A DNA stretch of 64,000 nt, from positions 62,001-126,000 of the forward strand of contig NZ_LBHJ01000019.1 of assembly GCF_001006305.1 (NCBI RefSeq), in the 5' to 3' direction. This document shows positions 25,803-33,676 of the stretch, one piece after another. The stretch's first letter is position 1. Every line of letters starts with the position of its first letter. The notes under the pieces are model-generated. The model was not told where the DNA came from and did no database searches. It worked only from the letters and a program-made list of their open reading frames with translations. Both the position numbers and the translations under genes were made by a program. The stretch is from Silvibacterium bohemicum. Its GTDB lineage: Bacteria > Acidobacteriota > Terriglobia > Terriglobales > Acidobacteriaceae.

Positions 25803-28800
25803 ATGGGTCCTCACGAAAATGCAAAAACGATGAAGGCCGGGTATCTCCTACGGAGTCTCGGCTACGCAGCACTCTGCTGCATCCTGGTATTCCTGGCCCA
25901 GAACCGGTATGCCTTCGCTCAAGTGGATGAAGGATCGATCGCTGGAATTGTCCAAGATCCGACAGGCGCAGTCATCCCGGGTGCGCATGTGACGCTGCTC
26001 AACACTGACCAAGGCTTATCCCTGGAGACAACGGCCAACGCGAACGGCGAATATACCTTCTCGCCGGTCCGCATCGGGCACTACATGATCACGGTGACCT
26101 CGCCGGGATTCTCAACCACCACCCAGAAGAATCTGCAGGTGAACGTATCGCAGAATCTGCAAGTAAACATTCAGCTGAAGCCGGGCGCAGCAACGCAGAC
26201 CGTGGAAGTAACCACGGCTCCCGCGGAATTGCAGACGGAAGACGCTTCACTCGGGCAAACGGTCACCGAGCATAGCGTGAACAGCCTGCCGCTGAACGGC
26301 CGCAACTTTACCTTTCTGGCCCAGCTCGGGGCCGGCGTCAACTCGCCCCAGGCCGATACGCGCGGTAATGCCGCTTCCGGCGCATTTACTGCCAATGGCC
26401 TGCGTCCGGCGCAAAATAACTACCTGCTGGACGGAATCGACAACAACTCGAACGCCGTCGATTTTCTGAACGGCACTAACTTCGTCATTCTTCCGCCGGT
26501 CGATGCGATCTCGGAGTTCAAGGTGCAGACGGGAGATTTCAGCGCTGAGCTGGGACGCTCCGCCGGAGCGGTTCTGAATGCCACGATCAAATCGGGTACG
26601 AACAGCATCCACGGCGCGGCGTGGGAGTTCTTCCGCAACGACAAGCTCGATGCTGCCGACTGGTTCGAAGACAACGCTGGCATCAAGAAGGGCGAACTTC
26701 GGCAGAACCAGTTCGGTGGAGCGATCGGCGGTCCGATCATCAAGGACAAAGCCTTCTTCTTCGGCGACTACGAAGGTCTGCGGCGCGTGCAAGGAACAGT
26801 GCTTCCCGGCACGGTGCCGACTCTTACGGAACGCAACAGCGGTTTCACTAACCTCTCCGATCTGATCACCGGACAGAACGGCGCGCCGCGCATCGACTCC
26901 CTGGGCCGATCGATTCCTTATGGCACCATTCTCGATCCGGCTACGACTCGCGCGGTAACTGCAGGCACGGTCGATCCCGTGTCAGGATTAACGGCAACCC
27001 AAAGCGGCTTTGTTCGTGACCCATTCGGAACCTGCGGAGCGGGCACGACGACCTTCACGCTTGGCACCTGCAACCTGAACCAACTGCCCGCGGGCCGTAT
27101 TGATGCGAACGCAGTCAAACTGCTCAACCTCTACCCGACACCGACGAACGGCTCGTTCAGCACGAACTTTACATCGAGCCCTGCCCTCTACGAGCATCGC
27201 AATGCCTTCGATACTCGCGTGGACTTCAACCCCTCGCAGAAAGAGCAGATCTTCTTCCGCTTCAGCTACGTGGACGATCCGCAGTTCATCCCCGGCATCT
27301 TCGGGGGCGTAGCTGACGGCGGCGGCTTCCAGCAAGGTCTGCAGACTGCCAAATCGGATCAGGCTGTTCTCGCCTGGACTCATGTGTTTTCGCCCAGCGT
27401 GGTGAACGTCGCACGCGTTGGATTCAACCACCTTCACACCACACGCTTCGGACCGGAAGGCTCGGTGACCGGCATCCCGGCGCAGTTTGGGATTCAGGGC
27501 GTTCAGCAGACCTCGGAAAATGGCGGCCTTCCCGCCATTGTTATTCAGGGCCTGCAGGAACTCGGCAGCAATGACTACCTCCCTTCGGATGAAGTCAGCC
27601 AGACATTGCAGGTGGCTGACGACTTCACGAAGATTTACGGAAAGCACAGCTTTAAAGCTGGCCTCGAATATCAGACTGTCGATTTCAATACTCTGCAGCC
27701 CGCTTACGCGCGCGGTGAGTTTGATTTCAACGGGAACTTTGCGGGCGTTCCGGGACAGAGCGGAGATCAGACCGGCCGCGCACAGCTTCTGCTAACTCCC
27801 ATCGCAGCAACCGTCCCCGGAGGCGTTAACTTCGTGGGCGGCGCCAATGAAGTCCACGCCTCGAACATCAGCAAAACATATGACCAGAGAAGCTATCTGG
27901 CTTTCTACTTCCAGGATGACTGGAAGGTCACCCCGCGGCTGACCCTCAACCTGGGCATGCGCTGGGATTATTTCAGCCCGATCTCTGAGACGAACGGCGG
28001 ACAGGCTAACTTCGTTCAAACCGGACCGCCGGCGGGAGGGCCGATCTACCTGATTCCGGCATCGGGTAAGGACAACCGGCAACTCTCATCGACGGCCAAC
28101 AATCCAGCCCTGAACGGCCAAGGCTTCCTCGACCTGCTGGCCAAGGACAAGATTGCTTTGGGAGAGACCAGCAAATACGGAAATGCGCTGGTCCAGACGC
28201 AGCAGCACAACTTCGCACCACGCTTCGGCTTCGCCTTTGAAGTGACGCCCAAGCTTGTGGCACGCGGCGGTGCAGGCCTCTTCTTCAACGCATTCGAAAA
28301 CCAGGGATACGGACCGAACATCGGAGAGAACTATCCCTTCGTCTACAACTTCGACTTCAAGGGAACGACGGATTCCGCACCCTTCAGCTCCGGCCCCAAT
28401 CCTTACGGGAGCTGCGCAACGGCAGCGCCCTACGGAGGAGCCGCACCGATTGGCGTAGGCCTGAGCTGCGCGGCATTCACGCCTCTGGCGGTGAACGCTG
28501 CGGGCCTCAGCCTGCAGGGACTCCAGTTCGATTACGTAACCCCGCGTACTTTCAGCACGAACCTGACCCTGCAATACGCACTCACACACAGCTTGTCTGC
28601 GCAGGTGGCCTACGTGCTTACCGACGCCAGCTCCCTGCAGATCGGTATTGGCAACAACGAAGTCTCTCAGCTGCTGCCGGCCAACATCAGCACGACACCC
28701 TATGTGCCGTTCCCCGACTTTTCACAGGGAGCAAGTTACCAGCGGTCAGCGGGAAGCAGCGTCTACAACGGCCTGCAGACCAAGCTCGAACAGCAGCTGT

Positions 28801-29591
28801 CGAACGGATTGAACTATCTCGTCACCTACACCTATTCAAAAACGCTCTCCGACGCGGGTGACTTGCTCAACGGAGGCAGTACGAATGGATATCGGGCTCC
28901 ATGGCTACCGGGCTACGGTCCACGATTCGACTGGGGCCTGGCCGATTTCGATGTTCGGAATGTCTTCCATCTCAGCGGCGGATACGAGTTGCCCTTCGGC
29001 AAGGGCAAGGCGTTCCTGGCTAACTCAGGAAGGCTTGCGGACGAGGTCGTAGGAGGTTGGAGCCTTAACACCATCGTCACTATCCAGGGGGGACAGCCCA
29101 TTTCACTCACCTGCCCCACCGCGACCACCTCGGGAACAAACTGCAACGACGTCGAAGTTCCCGGGCAAAGCCAGAAGCTGGGGCTGCATACCGATTCGAA
29201 TGGCAAGCTGAGCTGGTTTGGAAACCCCAACGCCTTCCAGCAGCCTTGCCCGTTGGGTGGGACGCCGACGGCAGGGTGCTTCCCATTAACCGGCCGGGGC
29301 ATCCTCGGCGGCGGACCCTCCACCACGTATGGACCGCCTCTCCGCCAATTCACGCTGTCCGCGTTCAAGGCGATTCCCATCAACGAGCGCTTCTCGATGC
29401 AGTTCCGAGCGGAGTTCTTCAACATCCTCAATCATCCGAACTTCAACGCACCTAACTTCGGCGGCAACGGAGTTACGTCGGTTGGAAACTCGGGCAACTT
29501 TACCAGCTCCACCTTCGGCGAGATTGGATCGACCCGCGATGCTCCCTACGATCCGAGACAGATCCAGTTCGCTCTGAAGTTGTTCTTCTAA
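25803..29591 (+). CDS. Oar-like TonB-dependent receptor with carboxypeptidase-regulatory-like domain
   Basis: 1262 residues from ATG 25803, with GGAGG eight bases upstream. The frame is open much earlier, but only this start gives a signal sequence: GYLLRSLGYAALCCILVFL ending in YAFAQ. Then comes a carboxypeptidase-regulatory-like domain (GIVQDPTGAVIPGAHVTLLN), a plug with NSLPLNGRNFTFLAQLGAGV and NGLRPAQNNYLLDGIDNNSN, and a long barrel whose last residues are QIQFALKLFF. Outer-membrane TonB-dependent transporter of the acidobacterial Oar group. It is divergent from two FG-GAP/ASPIC proteins and followed by a TPR protein, a phosphatase-like protein and a GH2 enzyme, which suggests uptake of an oligosaccharide or glycoconjugate (inference). 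A terminator follows, but the next gene starts only 100 bases on. Confidence 0.93.
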   Translation: MGPHENAKTMKAGYLLRSLGYAALCCILVFLAQNRYAFAQVDEGSIAGIVQDPTGAVIPGAHVTLLNTDQGLSLETTANANGEYTFSPVRIGHYMITVTSPGFSTTTQKNLQVNVSQNLQVNIQLKPGAATQTVEVTTAPAELQTEDASLGQTVTEHSVNSLPLNGRNFTFLAQLGAGVNSPQADTRGNAASGAFTANGLRPAQNNYLLDGIDNNSNAVDFLNGTNFVILPPVDAISEFKVQTGDFSAELGRSAGAVLNATIKSGTNSIHGAAWEFFRNDKLDAADWFEDNAGIKKGELRQNQFGGAIGGPIIKDKAFFFGDYEGLRRVQGTVLPGTVPTLTERNSGFTNLSDLITGQNGAPRIDSLGRSIPYGTILDPATTRAVTAGTVDPVSGLTATQSGFVRDPFGTCGAGTTTFTLGTCNLNQLPAGRIDANAVKLLNLYPTPTNGSFSTNFTSSPALYEHRNAFDTRVDFNPSQKEQIFFRFSYVDDPQFIPGIFGGVADGGGFQQGLQTAKSDQAVLAWTHVFSPSVVNVARVGFNHLHTTRFGPEGSVTGIPAQFGIQGVQQTSENGGLPAIVIQGLQELGSNDYLPSDEVSQTLQVADDFTKIYGKHSFKAGLEYQTVDFNTLQPAYARGEFDFNGNFAGVPGQSGDQTGRAQLLLTPIAATVPGGVNFVGGANEVHASNISKTYDQRSYLAFYFQDDWKVTPRLTLNLGMRWDYFSPISETNGGQANFVQTGPPAGGPIYLIPASGKDNRQLSSTANNPALNGQGFLDLLAKDKIALGETSKYGNALVQTQQHNFAPRFGFAFEVTPKLVARGGAGLFFNAFENQGYGPNIGENYPFVYNFDFKGTTDSAPFSSGPNPYGSCATAAPYGGAAPIGVGLSCAAFTPLAVNAAGLSLQGLQFDYVTPRTFSTNLTLQYALTHSLSAQVAYVLTDASSLQIGIGNNEVSQLLPANISTTPYVPFPDFSQGASYQRSAGSSVYNGLQTKLEQQLSNGLNYLVTYTYSKTLSDAGDLLNGGSTNGYRAPWLPGYGPRFDWGLADFDVRNVFHLSGGYELPFGKGKAFLANSGRLADEVVGGWSLNTIVTIQGGQPISLTCPTATTSGTNCNDVEVPGQSQKLGLHTDSNGKLSWFGNPNAFQQPCPLGGTPTAGCFPLTGRGILGGGPSTTYGPPLRQFTLSAFKAIPINERFSMQFRAEFFNILNHPNFNAPNFGGNGVTSVGNSGNFTSSTFGEIGSTRDAPYDPRQIQFALKLFF

Positions 29592-29601
29592 GCTAAGATG
29601 A

Positions 29602-29655
29602 GAGCACCCCGGAATGCCCGCCCAAGCGGGATCATTCCGAGGTGCTCTTCTTTTA
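29602..29655 (+). terminator. Rho-independent terminator after the TonB receptor
   Basis: GAGCACC(CC)GGAATG and CATTCC(GA)GGTGCTC pair into a long, slightly interrupted stem, with a GC-rich inner part in the loop, followed by TTCTTTT. It may attenuate rather than fully stop transcription into the TPR gene. Confidence 0.75.
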
Positions 29656-29693
29656 TGTAGCGACTTGCTCACGCTACGGCACGGAGGTGAACG

Positions 29694-31109
29694 TTGAGCA
29701 GAAGGCCTCAGTTCGGGCTGACAATTCTTTCCCTGCTGTTGCTCTCTGCTGATTTCAGCTTTGCCGCAGATGACCGGGAACAAAAACTCAATCGCGAATT
29801 CCAGTCGGCGGTCGCGCAATACAAGGCTGGCCAGTATCCCCAGGCAGCGGCGCAACTGGAAGAGCTGCTACCGCAGCTTCCGAAAAACTTTGAAGTCCAG
29901 GAACTGCTGGGGCTGGTGTATGCCTCAGAGTCGCAAAACAAGAAAGCGATCGAACATCTGCAAGCCGCGGTCGAGCTCAAACCCAATTCTCCCGAGGCCA
30001 GGACGAATCTTGCTGCGACCTTCTCGCACGCGGGACGCTTCGATTTAGCCGGAGAGCAATTCCGAAAGGCGCTGGAGCTGGAACCACATAACTACAATGC
30101 GAACCATAACCTCGGGGAGTTTTACATCCACGCCGGAAAGATTACGGATGCGCTGCCTCTTCTCGAAGAGGCGCAACGCGTGGATTCATCCTCCTACGAC
30201 AATGGCTATGATCTGTCGCTGGCCTACTTTCTCTCCGGGCGGCTGGATGCTGCGAGGCAGCTTATCGATACTCTGATCGCCCAGAAGAACTCTGGCGACC
30301 TGCACAACCTGCTCGGCGAAGTAGAAGAGAAGGATGGGAAGTTCCTAGCGGCGGCGAAAGAGTTCGAGATCGCCGCGCAGATGGAGCCCAGCGAGGAGAA
30401 TCTCTTTGACCTTGCGTGCGAATTTCTCCTGCACCGCACCTACGAGCCCGCGATCGACGTGTATAAGAAGGCGATCGAACGCTATCCTGACTCGGCGCGG
30501 CTCCGCATCGGGCTAGGGGTCACGCTGTATTCGCGCGGCCAGTACGATGAGGCGGTGAAGTCGCTGGTGGCCGCCGCCGATCTCACGCCACGCGATCCAC
30601 GCTGTTATCTCTTTCTCTCGAAGGCTTATGACAGCTCGCTGCAGCAGGCGGACGAGGTGATTCAGCGATTCCGCCGCTATGCTGAGCTTGAGCCGCGCAA
30701 TGGATTGGCGCAGTATTACTACGCGATGAGTTTATGGAAGGGCAAGCGAACGGGCGATTCGAATCTGGATATTCACCAGGTCGAGGAGCTGCTTCAGAAA
30801 TCGATCGCACTCGATCCCTCGCTGGCCGAGGCTCATGTACAGCTGGCAGATCTTTACGATGGGCAGCATGCTTATGACAAATCGATACCGCAATATGTCC
30901 GGGCGCTGGAGCTGAACCAGAATCTTCCCGATGCGCATTACCGGCTGGGGCAGGACTACATCCATACCGGCAGGAAAGACCAGGCGCAGGCGGAATTCAT
31001 CGTCTATCAGAAGCAGCGCGCCGAACACATGGCCGTGATCGATAAAGAGAAAGCAGACGTGCAGCAATTCGTGTATGCGGCCAAAACTGAGCCCGTAAGC
31101 AAACCATGA
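29694..31109 (+). CDS. Exported TPR protein
   Basis: 471 residues from TTG 29694, with GGAGGTGA just upstream; no nearby ATG is in frame. A signal peptide is seen at residues 1-24 (FGLTILSLLLLSADFSFAA). The rest is a chain of at least ten tetratricopeptide repeats, for example FRKALELEPHNYNANHNLGEFYI and YVRALELNQNLPDAHYRLG. It is a paralogue of the C-terminal part of the protein at 18001-19767, but lacks that protein's carboxypeptidase-regulatory-like domain. It lies after the TonB receptor and 51 bases before the Tat phosphatase-like gene, in the same direction. A periplasmic scaffold or partner role is inferred; no enzyme motif is present. Confidence 0.88.
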   Translation: MSRRPQFGLTILSLLLLSADFSFAADDREQKLNREFQSAVAQYKAGQYPQAAAQLEELLPQLPKNFEVQELLGLVYASESQNKKAIEHLQAAVELKPNSPEARTNLAATFSHAGRFDLAGEQFRKALELEPHNYNANHNLGEFYIHAGKITDALPLLEEAQRVDSSSYDNGYDLSLAYFLSGRLDAARQLIDTLIAQKNSGDLHNLLGEVEEKDGKFLAAAKEFEIAAQMEPSEENLFDLACEFLLHRTYEPAIDVYKKAIERYPDSARLRIGLGVTLYSRGQYDEAVKSLVAAADLTPRDPRCYLFLSKAYDSSLQQADEVIQRFRRYAELEPRNGLAQYYYAMSLWKGKRTGDSNLDIHQVEELLQKSIALDPSLAEAHVQLADLYDGQHAYDKSIPQYVRALELNQNLPDAHYRLGQDYIHTGRKDQAQAEFIVYQKQRAEHMAVIDKEKADVQQFVYAAKTEPVSKP

Positions 31110-31160
31110 TTGGCTGAGAATCGGCGACTTTGAACATGTATTTCGCAAGCTGAAGGTGAT

Positions 31161-32363
31161 TTGAATTTGAGCAATGTTTTTCCATCCCGTAGTTCCTCGT
31201 TCGCGGAGATGTTGTCGCGATGCTCGCCACGCGAAGTCTCGGGATATCTCGGACGCAGCCGGCGCGATTTCCTGCGCGGAGCGGCTGGATTAGCCGCGGG
31301 GTCAGCGCTGATGAGCGCTAGCCCGTTTGTGCATGGCCAGAAGGCGGCAAAGAAACGGAAAGTGATTGTGATCACCTTCGGAGGCGGCGCCCGGGATCAG
31401 GAAACATTTGCGCCGGAGGGACAGGAGAATATTCCGCACATGCTTCATGACCTGATCCCGCAGGCGAGCTTCTTTACGCAGGTGATGAACCAGGGCATCC
31501 TCGGCCACTACGTCGCAACAGCGAGCCTGGCGACCGGAGTCTACGAAACGCTGAATAATTTTTCCGCAGTTCCTCCCGAACATCCGACCGTCTTCGAATA
31601 CTTCCGCAAAGATCTGCGCCGCCCAGCGTCGGACGCGTGGGTGGTCGCTCCCAGCAACGGTTTCAATCGCATTGGCGATAGCGGAAACCGCTCCTATGGC
31701 CCGGACCTGGGAGCGCGCGTGGTTCTGCCGAAGCATCTGCTGCGCGCCGCTATCTCGGGATCGACGGACTACGAACATCTGCTGCGCGACAACTATGAGA
31801 CGCCGCTCTATACGCCTCCGATTGCAGGCGGCGAGTTTGAGCTGCAGCAACTGGAGAGGATCCTCAAGCTCTCGGTCGACGACTTCAAGGCTCATGCCCT
31901 GACCGCATCGAGTCCGGACGAGCTATCTGTATTTATTGCACGCCGCCTGATGCAGCAGGAGTCTCCAAGCCTGTTGTGGATCACCATGCACGATATCGAT
32001 ATTGCGCACTCCGGCGCGTATTCGCTCTACGTCGATGCAATCCAGCGCACCGACCGACTATGCGCGGAACTGTGGCAGGCGGCGCAGAGCGACCCGGAAT
32101 ATGCAGGCAACACGACGCTCTTCATCCTGCCGGATTTCGGCCGGGATGCGGATGAAGACTCCGGCGGCAACGGATTTCAGCATCATCGAACGGGTGACGC
32201 AGCTTCGCGCACCACCTGGATGATCGCCATGGGAGCTGGAGTTCGCGAGGGAGTCATCTATGACCGACCCGTGCAATCAATCGATCTGGTGCCGAGCCTG
32301 GGCGCGATGATGGGATTCTCCCCGGCGCTTTCCCAGGGCACGCCCATCAAGGAGCTGCTCTAA
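31161..32363 (+). CDS. Tat-exported alkaline phosphatase/sulfatase-superfamily protein
   Basis: 400 residues from TTG 31161 (GAAGGTGA upstream); ATG 31209 is an alternative that keeps the signal. The Tat signal is GRSRRDFLRGAAGLAAGSAL. The remainder has the layout of the alkaline phosphatase/sulfatase superfamily: strand plus metal-loop region VIVITFGGGARDQETF, then GHYVATASLATG at the place of the nucleophile, MHDIDIAHSGAYSLYVDAI, LPDFGRDADED and GFQHHRTGD, and a C-terminal VQSIDLVPSLGAMMG. These carry the Asp and His residues expected for metal binding. The substrate is unknown and the nucleophile is not certain. The next gene starts four bases after its stop, so the two are translated together. 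Confidence 0.8.
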   Translation: MNLSNVFPSRSSSFAEMLSRCSPREVSGYLGRSRRDFLRGAAGLAAGSALMSASPFVHGQKAAKKRKVIVITFGGGARDQETFAPEGQENIPHMLHDLIPQASFFTQVMNQGILGHYVATASLATGVYETLNNFSAVPPEHPTVFEYFRKDLRRPASDAWVVAPSNGFNRIGDSGNRSYGPDLGARVVLPKHLLRAAISGSTDYEHLLRDNYETPLYTPPIAGGEFELQQLERILKLSVDDFKAHALTASSPDELSVFIARRLMQQESPSLLWITMHDIDIAHSGAYSLYVDAIQRTDRLCAELWQAAQSDPEYAGNTTLFILPDFGRDADEDSGGNGFQHHRTGDAASRTTWMIAMGAGVREGVIYDRPVQSIDLVPSLGAMMGFSPALSQGTPIKELL

Positions 32364-32367
32364 ACGT

Positions 32368-33576
32368 ATGCTGCCCAGCGATCTCAAAGCCGAACAATTC
32401 TCGGGATATCCTCCCGAGGCGAGGGCGCTGGTAGTTGCGCATCTCGAAGTTCTACGGCAGTTGCCGCTCAGCTTCATGCCCAGCCTGTTGCGCGAGATCA
32501 TCGACTACGATTATCGATTTCCGGCGGAGCGTAAGACGATTGATAGCGAGCTGGCGGAGCTCTCCTCTCTGTCGCCGGCGCAAAGGCGCGAATGGTTTCA
32601 ACCCTTCTCCGACTTATCGCTCTCTCCGAAACTCGAGCGAGTGGATTGGGTCAATCAGCCGGCGCAATTTACAGAGCAGCTCTCTGCATACCTGTGGAGC
32701 ACGCATCAGATGGATGCGTTCCGCAAGGCTGCGACAGAGTATGGGAACCGCTTGCAGCCGGTAATGCCTACCGATTCCCTTTCCATGCCGAGATTGGGCA
32801 TCGCGATCATAGGACAAGGCGTGACGGCATACGATGCGCCGCTGTTCCGCAATTTGCGCAAGCATGGGACTTACTTCACAAAGGTGAAGCCGGATAACGG
32901 ACTGGAAAAACTGCTGGCAGGCATCGCGGCGCGGGCGGAAGCGCATCCTGCGCCTTACGGCCATTGGTACATCGATGGAGGACAAGAGGCCAATCACAGC
33001 GCGCTGCTGACATGCACTTCATATCACGGCCTGGAACCGATGCGCGCAGCACTGCTGAAAAACATCCAGACGGAAATCGCAAAGCCCGGCATGGGGCCGG
33101 AGGAGCTGCGCACCCACCTCGCACAGCTCGCAATATCGGATATCGGGGTGAAAGGATCCGGCGACGTCGTGCTCGATCGCTTTCAAATGAAGCTGTTCAC
33201 AGAAGGCTCGGGAACACAGATCTTCAGCACCACCTTCGCGCAGTGGACAACCCGCGAGGTCCTGCGGCGTGCCCAGGCGCTTACCATGCTGGTGCGCTTT
33301 GCTCCGCGGCAACGGCAGAAGCCGATGAACGAGCTACTCGCCAATGGAGACAGCAACCCTGAGCTCGACACTGTCGGCTCGCTGGTCGACGCGGACATGG
33401 GCAGCTACTATCACTGGCTCAACCAGCAGCGCCTGCCGGGATGGAATCAATCTTCGTTTCTTGTGTGGTTTGAGGGACACGATAAAGCCGTAGCCATTGG
33501 ACCATCGCTGCCTCGCAACACGGAGTCGAGCTCGGCAGTCGATCTCGCGGAGCTTCTGAGGTTAGCCACCACATGA
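32368..33576 (+). CDS. Uncharacterised protein coupled to the phosphatase-like gene
   Basis: 402 residues from ATG 32368, four bases behind the stop of the previous gene. I do not recognise a domain. There is no signal peptide or membrane segment, so it is presumably cytosolic. Visible features: an N-terminal helical part (residues 1-120) and a conserved-looking middle with LGIAIIGQGVTAYDAPLFRNLRKHGTYF, YGHWYIDGGQEAN, SDIGVKGSGDVVLDRFQMKLFTEGSGTQIFSTTFAQW and SLVDADMGSYYHWLNQQRLPGW. The dense His/Trp/Tyr/Asp clusters suggest an active or binding site. Base and codon use match the neighbours, so it is a real gene. Tight coupling to an exported phosphatase-like protein hints at a shared task, but no function is claimed. 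Confidence 0.85.
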   Translation: MLPSDLKAEQFSGYPPEARALVVAHLEVLRQLPLSFMPSLLREIIDYDYRFPAERKTIDSELAELSSLSPAQRREWFQPFSDLSLSPKLERVDWVNQPAQFTEQLSAYLWSTHQMDAFRKAATEYGNRLQPVMPTDSLSMPRLGIAIIGQGVTAYDAPLFRNLRKHGTYFTKVKPDNGLEKLLAGIAARAEAHPAPYGHWYIDGGQEANHSALLTCTSYHGLEPMRAALLKNIQTEIAKPGMGPEELRTHLAQLAISDIGVKGSGDVVLDRFQMKLFTEGSGTQIFSTTFAQWTTREVLRRAQALTMLVRFAPRQRQKPMNELLANGDSNPELDTVGSLVDADMGSYYHWLNQQRLPGWNQSSFLVWFEGHDKAVAIGPSLPRNTESSSAVDLAELLRLATT

Positions 33577-33676
33577 CGATCTTCACCTCGCGCTTGAATA
33601 CTCAATCTCTACAAATCAGACACCAAATTTCACACATGCCTTCAGCCAATTCGATGGGAGCTATTCGGTAAAACTT

